This document shows positions 35,164 to 43,480 of a stretch of DNA of 64,000 bases, in pieces (the first letter of the stretch is position 1; the number at the start of each line of letters is the position of its first letter). Both the position numbers and the translations under genes were made by a program. The notes below the pieces were generated by a model. It was not told where the DNA came from. It saw only the letters and a program-made list of their open reading frames with translations, and did no database searches. This stretch comes from Mycolicibacterium hippocampi (GTDB lineage Bacteria > Actinomycetota > Actinomycetes > Mycobacteriales > Mycobacteriaceae). The DNA is taken from positions 682,001 to 746,000 of the forward strand of contig NZ_BLLB01000002.1 of the NCBI RefSeq assembly GCF_010723735.1, in the 5' to 3' direction.

Positions 35164-35616
35164 ATGGCTTATGACCTTCATCCAGAGGCCCGCGCACTCA
35201 TCGAAACACGGCCGTGCGCCCATCTAGTCACGATGCGGCCTAACGGCCGCCCCCATGTGTCCTTCATCTGGATCGACGTGACCGATGACGGGCGCATCCA
35301 GTTCGGGACGCCTCCGTGGCGAGTCAAGGGGAAGAACCTGGCACACGATCCGAAATGTGTCCTCTCGATCCAGGACGATCAGAAGGGCGACAACGGGCTG
35401 TTCCGACACCTTCTCATCGATGGCGTCGCGTCGATCGACAACCATACCGAACGCGGGCAGAGATTCATGGAGCAACTATTCGAGAAGTACACAGGCACAC
35501 CTGGTTTCGGTCTGAGTGAAGGCGGTCATCTTCTCGTCACCGTGGACATCACTCGTGTCTCCGGTGTTGGCCCTTGGCACACCGGTAAAACGACATCCTA
35601 TGGAACCCCTATCTGA
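35164..35616 (+). CDS. PPOX-class F420-dependent oxidoreductase-like protein
   Basis: 150 residues from ATG 35164 (GAGAGGTAGAGA upstream). PCAHLVTMRPNGRPHVSFIW, FGTPPWRVKGKNLAHDPKCVLSIQDD, then LLIDGVASID: the split-barrel PPOX fold with the VKxxNL phosphate-binding pattern of F420-dependent members. It is 198 bp from the ADC-like gene, with low-GC sequence between, so it may have its own promoter. Substrate unknown. Confidence 0.82.
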   Translation: MAYDLHPEARALIETRPCAHLVTMRPNGRPHVSFIWIDVTDDGRIQFGTPPWRVKGKNLAHDPKCVLSIQDDQKGDNGLFRHLLIDGVASIDNHTERGQRFMEQLFEKYTGTPGFGLSEGGHLLVTVDITRVSGVGPWHTGKTTSYGTPI

Positions 35617-35716
35617 GCTGGCCCGTTCGTCGACCGCTGCACACTCACCCGGCCGATACGGGTCTACGATCTACCCGCAGGCCCAACATTGCCATACAGG
35701 AAGCGGCATTGCCTCA

Positions 35717-36211
35717 GTGGAAGCCAACCCCAGCAAGCCAAGCGCATTGATCATGACGGTGCTGATGACTCCCGACATGGCCAACTTCTCCGGCAACGTC
35801 CACGGCGGAGCCATCTTGAAGATCCTCGATCAGGTTGCCTACAGCTGTGCGAGTCGCTACGCAGGAACCTACGTCGTCACTCTGTCGGTCGACCGGGTGA
35901 TCTTCCGTGACACCATTCACGTCGGCGAGCTCGTCACGTTTTCCGCGTCGGTGAACTACACAGGTCGCACATCAATGGAGATAGGAATCCGCATTGATAC
36001 CGAGGACATCCGGGAAGGAACGACACGGCATACCAACAGTTCTTACTTCACGATGGTCGCCGTCGATGGCGACAATCAGCCTGTTCCAGTGCCGCCCCTG
36101 ATACCCACGACGCCGACCATGAGACAGCGTTACGAGTCCGCACGTCTCCGCCGGCGTGCGCAACGTCAACAGTTCGAGAGCCCGCACGCCTGCGGCCATG
36201 ATGTTACTTAG
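35717..36211 (+). CDS. Acyl-CoA thioesterase, hotdog fold (YciA/BACH type)
   Basis: About 164 residues. SALIMTVLMTPDMANFSGNVHGGAILKILDQVAYSCASRY contains the catalytic N-x-H-G-G-x-x-L-x-x-x-D motif of hotdog thioesterases; VVTLSVDRVIFRDTIHVGE and GRTSMEIGIRI complete the fold. GTG 35717 gives a normal-length protein with AGGAAG about 14 bases upstream; ATG 35600 would add 39 residues with no RBS. It hydrolyses an acyl-CoA. A basic tail (ARLRRRAQRQQ) ends the protein. Last gene before the IS remnant. Confidence 0.8.
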   Translation: MEANPSKPSALIMTVLMTPDMANFSGNVHGGAILKILDQVAYSCASRYAGTYVVTLSVDRVIFRDTIHVGELVTFSASVNYTGRTSMEIGIRIDTEDIREGTTRHTNSSYFTMVAVDGDNQPVPVPPLIPTTPTMRQRYESARLRRRAQRQQFESPHACGHDVT

Positions 36212-36872
36212 CGCCAGCTGCACTGGGATATCCTACGGTTCGTGCATGCAGAGCATCCGCCGGATGCACTAAGACACATACGGCTACGGGTGTGTGTGGG
36301 TATCGGCCTGAACCGGCACTAGTTTCATGCCGGCTTCATGTTGAAGACATCCCGGCGGGGACGCCCGGAGTTGAGAGTTGTAGGCAGTTTCGTGTTCGGC
36401 CGGGGGAGGTCCTCTGGGACGCTATGCATGCGGCGGTTGTTGTACCAGCCGACCCATTCCATCGTTGGGGACTCGCCATCGTCGATGACCCGCAGCGGCC
36501 CAAGTCGAAACGGGCCACCCAGACCGATTGCCTCTCTCGAACAACCCGATCGTGGTGTCGGCCAACGCGTTGTCGTAGGCGTCACCGACATTGCCGCCGC
36601 TCACATGTACCCGAACGGGTACTTGAACCCCGAGATCCCGGCCCCTCCGGCACAGGTACTCAAACCGTCGACACGCGGTGTAAGGCCCCTGGCGCGGAGA
36701 CCTCGCGTCGTAACTCAGCGCCCAACCAACGGTCTGTGTGCTTCATGCCGGCGCGCCGCGATGGGGATCGGTCGCCTTTCAGTCGCAATTCTCACTTCCA
36801 TGTCCAATTGGACATCGTGTGGACATTTCACTTGAGAATTGGACATAAAGGTTGAGAATCCACAATCTTCGC
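36212..36872. other. Boundary region between accessory island and dnaB
   Basis: 661 bases with no intact gene. It contains the IS3-type transposase remnant (about 36325-36604, minus strand) and, above it, about 260 bases in which I recognise nothing. GC is lower than in the core block. Confidence 0.6.
36325..36604 (-). mobile_element. IS3-family transposase (orfB C-terminus) remnant
   Basis: Minus-strand sequence from about 36604 reads SGGNVGDAYDNALADTTIGLF, the conserved GSxGDxYDNAxAE region around the second catalytic acid of DDE integrases of the IS3 family. After a frame change it continues RVIDDGESPTMEWVGWYNNRRMHS, matching the E-W-x-x-W-Y-N-xx-R-x-H motif that ends these transposases. 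The N-terminal two thirds, including the first two catalytic Asp, and orfA are missing, and the two pieces are in different frames. It is dead. Confidence 0.75.
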
Positions 36873-39542
36873 CTACTGCTTGGCCATATTGGCAAATCGC
36901 GACAAATGCAGTTGGTGCGCAACGGTTATCGTCTTCGTCGGGCCGTTACGGTGCTTTCCGAGAATCAGGTCTGCTTCCCCGCCGCGCGGGTCGTCCCGAT
37001 CGAACGCGTCCGGTCGATGCAACAGGATGACCATATCCGCATCCTGTTCGAGACTGTTATGCAAGCTAACTAAATTGGCGACGAAATTGTGTGTGCCGCT
37101 TACCGTTCCGTCGTAGACATCCTGTTCACCGATGCTGGTGATGTCGACAATCGTGTCCCAGTAGACATCGTTGGTGGCGAGGTCATGGAGATCACGGTCT
37201 TCGAGCACCGCCGCAGCCCGGTGCAGCCTGCCGCGGCTCGGCGAGTGCTTCCACATTGTCGAACCGCAGAACTTGGTGTTCATCGCGGTGGCGAACTGGC
37301 GATGCGTCATTTGACGTTCGGTCAACGCTGTCCGCACCCCGGCCCACACACCCGCGGGGACCGTGTCTGCGTTGGGATTGCGCACGATTCCCTGGAGGTT
37401 CGCCAGAACCTCCTTGGCTGCATCGGCTTTAACGCCGTGCACACCGATGCCTCCTAGGAACTTGGACTGGCTCTCAGCACCGGCGATTGTCAGGTGCCAG
37501 GAATCCCGATAGCCGGCCTTCTTCGCGCGGTAGACCCTGGACGCGATTCCGAATCGCAGCAGCAACTGCATCACATCGTCAACCAGGCGCCGGCTGGTCG
37601 AGGCGTAGTAGACACGTCCGATGCCCAGCTTCGCATCCCACCGCACCGAGCCGTCGGTCGCCCAGAGGTGGCGCAGGAACAGCGCCACCTGGTCGTTCGG
37701 CAACGCGAACACCTCTGCCGGAACGAACTTCTCGTAGCTGCGCTTGCCGAACAGGCCCAGCTTGTCCAGCCAGGCGGCGATCGGATTGCGCTTGCCGTGG
37801 GTCAGGCGGTACGGCGCCGGAAGCCGCAACGTCGTCACTCGAGCCGCGGGATATTCGTCCCGGATCGGCGTCACGTCGAAATGCGCCGCGGAGATCTCGA
37901 CCGCCGCCAGGTTCGCCTCGTCGACGCTCGCGTACCGGACCGGCTGGCGCTTCACGCACGACCCGTCACCGATCATGTGCGCCAACATCACGACTTCGGA
38001 GTCGTGCATCCGCTCGGTCTGCACCGGCTCAGGCACCCGGCGCGGGACTGCCACCCGGGCACCGACCGACAACTCGCCCAACGGAGTCCAGCCGTCAAAC
38101 GTCATGAACGGATGGTTGGCTGTGGCCTCCACCTCCCGCCCCGACGCCAAACGCACCTTGAACACTTCTTTGTGTCCGCTGTAGAAGACGTTCGTCATCG
38201 GCCGCGCGACCATCCGTTTGCGGTCGTCGACCGACCACACCAGCGGCCGTTCGCCAGTACGCATCAGCTCGCCGAACGTCACCTCCGCACCCGTGTCCGC
38301 ACGGAGGATTCGGGTGTTCGCAGTCAGGCATCCCGACTCGCGAAGGTCGGACACCATAGGCTTCTTGTCGGTGCGCTGCTCAGGCCCACGGTTCAGCTGG
38401 CTGATCGCCACCACCGGCACTTCGAGTTCCTTGGCCATCAGCTTGAGGCTGCGGGAGAAATCCGAGACCTCCTGCTGGCGTGACTCGTACTTCTTGCCCG
38501 ACGACATCAGCTGCATGTAATCCACGACGATCAACCGCAGACCGGCCTTTTGCGACAACCGTCGCGCCTTGGCGCGGATCTCCATCATCGTCAGGTTCGG
38601 CGAATCGTCGATGAACAACGGGGCTTCGCTGATCTCGCTCATCCGGCGCGCGAGCCGCGTCCAGTCGTCGTCGCTCATCCGGCCGGAGCGCATGTCGGCG
38701 AGCTTGATCTTGGCCTCTGCCGACAACAGCCGCATCACGATCTCGGACTTGCTCATCTCCAGGCTGAAGATGACGCTGGGCAACTGGTTCTTGATCGAGC
38801 ACGAGCGCATGAAGTCCAGGCCGAGCGTGGATTTCCCGACGCCGGGTCGAGCCGCGATGATGATCATCTGCCCGGCGTGCAAACCGTTGGTCACCTCGTC
38901 GAGTTCGACGAACCCCGTCGGCACACCGCGGGACATGCCGCCCGAGGACGCGATCGCGTCGATCTCGTCCATCGTGGGCTGCAGCAGTTCCTCGAGAACC
39001 ACGAAGTCCTCGGACGCCCGCCGCTCGGTGACGTCGTAGATCTCGGCCTGCGCCCGGTCCACGACGTCGGTGACGTCCGCGCCGTCAGCGCCGGCATAGC
39101 CGTACTGCACGACCCGGGTACCGGCCTCCACGAGGCGACGCAGCAGCGCCTTCTCGGCCACGATCTCCGCGTAGTAGCCCGCGTTGGCCGCCGTCGGCAC
39201 TGTCGAGATCAGGGTGTGCAGATAAGGGGCTCCACCGACGCGCCGCAGCATTCCGCGGCGGTCCAGCTCCGCGGCCACGGTGACGGCATCGGCGGGCTCC
39301 CCACGCCCGTACAGGTCCAGGATCGCGTCGTAGACGATCTGGTTTCCGGGCTTGTAGAAGTCACCCGGCCGCAGCTTCTCGAGCACGTCGGCGACGGCGT
39401 CCTTGCTCAGCAGCATCCCGCCGAGCACCGCCTGCTCGGCAGCGGGATCCTGCGGGGGCTGGCGACCGAAATCCTCGTTCGGCGGGGCATCCTGCTGCCT
39501 CGAGGAACCTCCGGACCGCCCCAGGTCATCTACGACAGCCAC
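36873..39542 (-). CDS. dnaB: Replicative DNA helicase DnaB, intein-containing precursor
   Basis: 889 residues from GTG 39542 (VAVVDDLG, the mycobacterial DnaB start; an upstream frame is ignored). N-extein 404 residues: N-terminal primase-interacting domain, linker, RecA core with Walker A ARPGVGKST and VVDYMQLM (Walker B), ending DLRESG. A 425-residue intein follows, then a 60-residue C-extein beginning SLEQDADMVILLHRPDAF that supplies the arginine-finger/L1 region. After protein splicing the helicase has 464 residues and unwinds DNA as a hexamer at the replication fork. The gene borders the accessory island downstream and has a perfect DnaA box in its 5' region. Confidence 0.96.
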   Translation of the reverse strand: MAVVDDLGRSGGSSRQQDAPPNEDFGRQPPQDPAAEQAVLGGMLLSKDAVADVLEKLRPGDFYKPGNQIVYDAILDLYGRGEPADAVTVAAELDRRGMLRRVGGAPYLHTLISTVPTAANAGYYAEIVAEKALLRRLVEAGTRVVQYGYAGADGADVTDVVDRAQAEIYDVTERRASEDFVVLEELLQPTMDEIDAIASSGGMSRGVPTGFVELDEVTNGLHAGQMIIIAARPGVGKSTLGLDFMRSCSIKNQLPSVIFSLEMSKSEIVMRLLSAEAKIKLADMRSGRMSDDDWTRLARRMSEISEAPLFIDDSPNLTMMEIRAKARRLSQKAGLRLIVVDYMQLMSSGKKYESRQQEVSDFSRSLKLMAKELEVPVVAISQLNRGPEQRTDKKPMVSDLRESGCLTANTRILRADTGAEVTFGELMRTGERPLVWSVDDRKRMVARPMTNVFYSGHKEVFKVRLASGREVEATANHPFMTFDGWTPLGELSVGARVAVPRRVPEPVQTERMHDSEVVMLAHMIGDGSCVKRQPVRYASVDEANLAAVEISAAHFDVTPIRDEYPAARVTTLRLPAPYRLTHGKRNPIAAWLDKLGLFGKRSYEKFVPAEVFALPNDQVALFLRHLWATDGSVRWDAKLGIGRVYYASTSRRLVDDVMQLLLRFGIASRVYRAKKAGYRDSWHLTIAGAESQSKFLGGIGVHGVKADAAKEVLANLQGIVRNPNADTVPAGVWAGVRTALTERQMTHRQFATAMNTKFCGSTMWKHSPSRGRLHRAAAVLEDRDLHDLATNDVYWDTIVDITSIGEQDVYDGTVSGTHNFVANLVSLHNSLEQDADMVILLHRPDAFDRDDPRGGEADLILGKHRNGPTKTITVAHQLHLSRFANMAKQ
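37056..38330 (-). other. DnaB intein with LAGLIDADG homing endonuclease
   Basis: 425 codons inserted between Gly404 and Ser of the extein (ESG | CLTANT ... SLHN | SLEQD). Splicing residues are intact: Cys1, block B Thr70-x-x-His73 (TANHPF), block F VYDGTVSGTHNF and block G with His424-Asn425, then Ser+1. Two dodecapeptides, LAHMIGDGS (Asp122) and LRHLWATDGS (Asp226), keep both catalytic acids. A helical segment TERQMTHRQFATAMNT near 337-352 looks like a DNA-binding insert. Same insertion site as the M. tuberculosis DnaB intein. Confidence 0.93.
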
Positions 39543-39754
39543 GCAGCGCCTCACCCTCCTGATCGCGATCGAACTCACATTCGATATGCGGCATGCTGCG
39601 ACTCTAAGTCCGAGCCCCGACAAGCCCCCCGTTCGGGACCCCGTCCGTTCCCGCGAGGGCCAACGCTAGACGTTGCTGTGGGGGAATCAAGTCGACCCTG
39701 TTAGTGGGCTTGTGGATGGAGTGTGCATAGGTCCGGTCAGGGATGTTGAGTCGC

Positions 39755-39763
39755 TGTGGACAA
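39755..39763 (-). promoter_or_regulatory. DnaA box upstream of dnaB
   Basis: TGTGGACAA, i.e. TTGTCCACA on the minus strand, the mycobacterial DnaA-box consensus. Near matches follow at 39766 (TGTGGATCA) and precede at 39711 (TGTGGATGG), all in the same orientation. About 210 bases above the dnaB start. Confidence 0.5.
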
Positions 39764-39971
39764 CCTGTGGATCAACGGCGTCGTCAACCACGTTTACGCA
39801 GATGAACGCACCATAGGCCGAGGTGAGAACTGGGGATGGGAAATTGGTCGGCGTGTCGTGTTCGGTTTCGGTTTCGGGCGTGTTGTGTTTCGCGCCGGGA
39901 CCGCGCAGGTTAACAGCCGGTTAGGTTCGCTGTAGGTCATTTCCCGGGGAGAGTTCGCCACCGGGTACAGC

Positions 39972-40013
39972 AACAGCCGGGTGAAGGCCATTGCTGGCCA
40001 CCACCCGGCTGTT
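39972..40013 (-). terminator. Long hairpin terminator after rplI
   Basis: AACAGCCGGGTG (39972-39983) pairs perfectly with CACCCGGCTGTT (40002-40013); inside it GGCCA-TTGC-TGGCC extends the stem. It starts 27 bases after the rplI stop, so it ends the rpsF-ssb-rpsR-rplI transcript. No U tract. Confidence 0.75.
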
Positions 40014-40039
40014 TCAGAGCTGGTGCTGCTAGCCCGCGA

Positions 40040-40495
40040 CTAGCGCGCCACCACGTTCAGCGATACCTCGGCATCGACGCTCGGATGCAACCGCACCTCG
40101 ACGGAGTGCGTGCCGATCGTCTTGATGTGCGCCTTGGGCAGGTTCACGGTCCGCTTGTCGAGGTTGGGCCCGCCGGCCTTCTTGATCGCCGCGACGACGT
40201 CGGCGGCGGTGACGGAGCCGAACAGCTTGCCGGAATCGCCGGCGGCCTTCGCGGTCAGCTCGACGGTCCCCAGACCCTCGATCGCCTGCTTGATCTCGTT
40301 GGCGTGCTCGAGGTTCTTGACGCCCTTGAGTTCCTGGGCGCGGCGGATGTCCGCAGCCTGGCGCTCAGCGCCGCGGGTCGCGACGATGGCCATCCCGCGG
40401 GGCAGCAGGTAGTTACGGCCGTAGCCGTCCTTCACCTCGACCGGATCTCCGGCTACGCCGAGGTTCTCCACCTCGGTGGTCAGAATCAGTTTCAT
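40040..40495 (-). CDS. rplI: 50S ribosomal protein L9
   Basis: 151 residues. [36 protein letters not shown] is the bL9 N-domain, followed by the long connecting helix and a C-domain ending [17 protein letters not shown]. Structural protein of the large subunit. Last gene of the rpsF-ssb-rpsR-rplI operon, 29 bp after rpsR, followed by a strong hairpin. Confidence 0.98.
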   Translation of the reverse strand: MKLILTTEVENLGVAGDPVEVKDGYGRNYLLPRGMAIVATRGAERQAADIRRAQELKGVKNLEHANEIKQAIEGLGTVELTAKAAGDSGKLFGSVTAADVVAAIKKAGGPNLDKRTVNLPKAHIKTIGTHSVEVRLHPSVDAEVSLNVVAR

Positions 40496-40524
40496 GTGTT
40501 TCGTCCTGTCTGGGCTTCTCGCGC

Positions 40525-40788
40525 TTACCGCGTCGACGAGCTGAACGGCAGCAACGCAACCTCGCGGGCGTTCTTCACCGCGATCGCGATATCACGCTGG
40601 TGCTGAACACAATTGCCGGTCACCCGGCGGGCGCGGATCTTGCCGCGCTCACTGATGTAGGTGCGCAGCAGCTGCGTGTCCTTGTAGTCGATGTTCTGCA
40701 GCTTGCCCTTCTTGGAGCAGAACACGCACTTGCGGGTCTTGACCGGCTTTTCCGGAGCCGGACGCCTCTTCGTGGAGGACTTGGCCAT
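40525..40788 (-). CDS. rpsR: 30S ribosomal protein S18 (zinc-binding, C+ form)
   Basis: 87 residues. [44 protein letters not shown]. The CxxC and the later Cys/His make a zinc-binding site, so this is the C+ paralogue (rpsR1 of mycobacteria), which is replaced under zinc limitation by a C- copy encoded elsewhere. Binds 16S rRNA together with S6, encoded upstream in the same operon. 40 bp after ssb. Confidence 0.97.
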   Translation of the reverse strand: MAKSSTKRRPAPEKPVKTRKCVFCSKKGKLQNIDYKDTQLLRTYISERGKIRARRVTGNCVQHQRDIAIAVKNAREVALLPFSSSTR

Positions 40789-40828
40789 GTCTATCTCTTT
40801 CTAGAAATCACTGATGAATTGGGTTGAT

Positions 40829-41347
40829 TCAGAAGGGCGGTTCGTCGTCGGTGCCACCGAACGAACCCGACGCGGGCGCACTGCCCCACGGGTCGTCCTT
40901 GGGCGCCTCGGCTGCCGGGCGGGAGTTCGCGGCCGCGCCGCCACCACCACCGCCGCCGAAACCGCCGCCACCGCCGCCGCTGCGGCTGGCTTTGTTCACC
41001 TTGGCCGTCGCGTACTTCAGCGACGGACCGATCTCGTCGACCTCGAGCTCGACCACCGTGCGCTTCTCGCCCTCGCGGGTTTCGAACGACCGCTGCTTGA
41101 GCCGGCCGCTGACGATGACCCGCGAACCGCGCACGAGGCTCTCGGCCACGTTCTCGGCAGCTTCGCGCCAGATGTTGCAACGGAGGAACAGCGCTTCGCC
41201 GTCCTTCCACTCATTGGTCTGACGGTCGAACATCCGGGGCGTCGACGCGACCGTGAAGTTCGCGACGGCCGCGCCCGACGGCGTGAACCGCAGTTCGGGG
41301 TCAGCGGTCAGGTTTCCGATGACCGTGATGATGGTGTCACCAGCCAC
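40829..41347 (-). CDS. ssb: Single-stranded DNA-binding protein
   Basis: 172 residues. OB-fold N-domain ([56 protein letters not shown]) to about 115, then a glycine-rich linker and the acidic tip DDEPPF that recruits replication and repair proteins. This is the essential SsbA type, placed between rpsF and rpsR as in other bacteria. Confidence 0.98.
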   Translation of the reverse strand: MAGDTIITVIGNLTADPELRFTPSGAAVANFTVASTPRMFDRQTNEWKDGEALFLRCNIWREAAENVAESLVRGSRVIVSGRLKQRSFETREGEKRTVVELEVDEIGPSLKYATAKVNKASRSGGGGGGFGGGGGGGAAANSRPAAEAPKDDPWGSAPASGSFGGTDDEPPF

Positions 41348-41443
41348 GAGGTCCTCCTGGGATCGGTTTTCTGCTCTTCGCGCAAGCGCTCATCGCCGGC
41401 GTTGGGCGCGAGCCTACGCAGAGACTCCGACGTACGGCAGCAC

Positions 41444-41734
41444 TTAGTGCTTGTCGGTCCGCATCACCTTGGTCCGCAGCACGGACTCGTTCAGGTTCAG
41501 CTGACGGTCGAGCTCGGACACCGTCGCCGGCTCCGCCTTCACGTCGACGATCGCGTAGATGCCCTCGGCGTGCTTGGCGATCTCGTATGCCAGCCGTCGG
41601 CGTCCCCAGATGTCGACCTTGTCGACAGAGCCGCCATCCTTGCGGATCACGTTGAGGAACGTCTCGAGCGACGGAGCTACGGTGCGCTCGTCGAGAGTGG
41701 GGTCGAGGATGACCATGATTTCGTATGGACGCAT
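41444..41734 (-). CDS. rpsF: 30S ribosomal protein S6
   Basis: 96 residues. [40 protein letters not shown] and the ending [11 protein letters not shown] are bS6. First gene of the rpsF-ssb-rpsR-rplI operon, 97 bp before ssb. A leader for the S6:S18 autoregulatory element could lie in the 84 bases above it but I cannot demonstrate one. Confidence 0.98.
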   Translation of the reverse strand: MRPYEIMVILDPTLDERTVAPSLETFLNVIRKDGGSVDKVDIWGRRRLAYEIAKHAEGIYAIVDVKAEPATVSELDRQLNLNESVLRTKVMRTDKH

Positions 41735-41818
41735 GTGGAACCCATCACCTCCTATGGTCGTGTGCGGCCACGGACTGTCCGTGGCAGGAGGGTCGCCTGC
41801 GTCGGCAACCGGGCCAGG

Positions 41819-43480
41819 TTACCCGAACCCACGCTGATCTGCGAAATCGCCGGCGGCTGGCCCGCGGATCGGGCGCGCTCGACGACCGTGACGGTGCTCG
41901 AGCGCGCCGAATTCGCCCGGCCGCGGCTGCAGCCAGTCCGGTAGCCACCGCGGCGGCGCGTCCGGCGCCCGGTCGAACACCCCGCCCGCCGGGTCGTCGT
42001 CGACACCGTCGCGGCGCACCAGGTCCAGCTCGGGGCGGTAGATCTGGCGGATCACCAACGCGCACAGCGTGATCACCGCGATGTCACGGAGCAGGACGGT
42101 CGCCGTGAACGCCTGCTCCGGCAGACCCATGTTCTGTTCACCGAACAGGTACAGCATCCGCGGAACCCAGACCAGCATGTCGATCGTCATCCACGCCAGC
42201 AGGATCCGCCGGTGCGGCAACGCCAACACCGCCAGCGGCACCAGCCACAGCGAGAACTGCGGGCTCCACACCTTGTTGGTCAGCAGGAACGCCGCCACCA
42301 CCAGGAACGCCACCTGCGCCACCCGCGGCCGCCGAGCAGCCGTCAGCACGATGTAGCCGATGACGATGCAGCACGCTGCGAACAGTGCCGCACTCACCGC
42401 GTTCAGCACCACCGGTGGCTCCCAGAACCCGAGGTCGGTGTCGAAGCCGCGCCAGCCGGTGAACGACTTCACGACATTGTAGATCGAATCCATGTCGTCG
42501 CCGCGACGGGTGTTGAGCCGGAAGAACTCCGACCAACCGCGCGGGAAGAGCACCATGATCGGCAGGTTGACCAGCAACCAGGCAACCACCGCGGCGAGCA
42601 CCGTCTTGCCGGCCTCGCGTAATCGTCCCGTGCGCAGCGCCAGCAGCACCAACGGGATCAGCAGCAGCAGCGGGTAGAGCTTGGCCGCCACCCCCAACCC
42701 GATCAGCGCGCCGGCCAGCACCGGTCTTCGCCGCGCCCACGCCAGCAACGCTCCCGCCGCGAAAGCCGTTGCCAGAGCATCGAAGTTGGTGAAGATCTGG
42801 AAGATCACGATCGGTGAGGCCGCGACCAGCGCGGCGTCCCAGATGCGTCGCGGGCCTGCCAGCATCGCCGTCGCCCACAACGTCGTCAGCCAGGCCAGCG
42901 CCAGGCCGAACGCCGCGATGTTGAAGAACATCACCACCTCGGCGACGATCGGCACCGACACCAGCTTCGTCAGGGCCGTGTAGGTCTTGGCCAGCGACAT
43001 CGACAGGTACTGGTAGACACCGGTCAGCACCGGATACTCCATGTAGCGCACGGCCGGGCTGCCGTCGTACTGGACGTGGGGCTTGCCGTCGCCGTCGGTC
43101 TCCACCCAGCTGGACTTGTAGGGAAACCTGCCCAGATTCAACAACTCCGCCGTGTACAACGGCACCGTGTCCGAGTAGCACAGCTGGTAGTAGGCCCGCT
43201 GGTTCTCCCAGTTGCCCACCCGCTGATCGGCCGCGCCGGTTCCGGTGGTCTGCAGGCACGCCGCCTTGGTGGAGTAGCCGAGCGCCAGGAACACCAGCGC
43301 GATGAGCAGCATCGCCCGCAGCGGCGTCAGGAACCGGGCACGCCCGATCAGCGCGTGGCGGCCGACGGGGCCGCCGATGGTGCCGGACAACGCGGCACCG
43401 ATGGTGTCGGTACGGCTGGGCAGATCACGGTCGTCGAGGCTCCGCGGGCTGCCCGCCGGTCCAGGCCCCGGTTCGGTCAC
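41819..43480 (-). CDS. GT87-type polyprenol-dependent mannosyltransferase-like membrane protein (Rv0051-like)
   Basis: 553 residues with a cytoplasmic N-terminus, a first span at about 50-68, and eight or more further spans to about residue 470. Long extracytoplasmic loop after span 1 (AYYQLCYSDTVPLYTAELLNLGRFPYKSSWVETDGDG...EYPVLTGVYQYLS) carrying the acidic residues typical of GT-C fold enzymes, and WSPQFSLWLVPL near the C-terminus. Family members (GT87/DUF2029) transfer sugars from polyprenyl phosphates to envelope glycans. Start overlaps the ponA1 stop by 4 bp, so it is in the ponA1 operon. Confidence 0.82.
   Translation of the reverse strand: MTEPGPGPAGSPRSLDDRDLPSRTDTIGAALSGTIGGPVGRHALIGRARFLTPLRAMLLIALVFLALGYSTKAACLQTTGTGAADQRVGNWENQRAYYQLCYSDTVPLYTAELLNLGRFPYKSSWVETDGDGKPHVQYDGSPAVRYMEYPVLTGVYQYLSMSLAKTYTALTKLVSVPIVAEVVMFFNIAAFGLALAWLTTLWATAMLAGPRRIWDAALVAASPIVIFQIFTNFDALATAFAAGALLAWARRRPVLAGALIGLGVAAKLYPLLLLIPLVLLALRTGRLREAGKTVLAAVVAWLLVNLPIMVLFPRGWSEFFRLNTRRGDDMDSIYNVVKSFTGWRGFDTDLGFWEPPVVLNAVSAALFAACCIVIGYIVLTAARRPRVAQVAFLVVAAFLLTNKVWSPQFSLWLVPLAVLALPHRRILLAWMTIDMLVWVPRMLYLFGEQNMGLPEQAFTATVLLRDIAVITLCALVIRQIYRPELDLVRRDGVDDDPAGGVFDRAPDAPPRWLPDWLQPRPGEFGALEHRHGRRARPIRGPAAGDFADQRGFG

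Larger units (their letters stand above)
39543..40039. other. dnaB upstream region / dnaB-rplI intergenic
   Basis: 497 bases without a gene I can support. M. tuberculosis has a small gene (Rv0057) here; I see no convincing equivalent. It holds the dnaB promoter, a DnaA-box-like cluster (39711-39774) and the terminator hairpin of the ribosomal operon (39972-40013). Confidence 0.7.

Noticed and set aside
37487..38483. Long plus-strand frames opposite the DnaB intein
   Set aside because: Antisense shadows created by high GC in the third codon position; no family resemblance.
39794..39991. 65-codon minus-strand frame in the dnaB-rplI gap, a possible Rv0057 counterpart
   Set aside because: Composition is Pro/Arg/Thr-rich without any motif and it runs into the terminator hairpin; no RBS of note.
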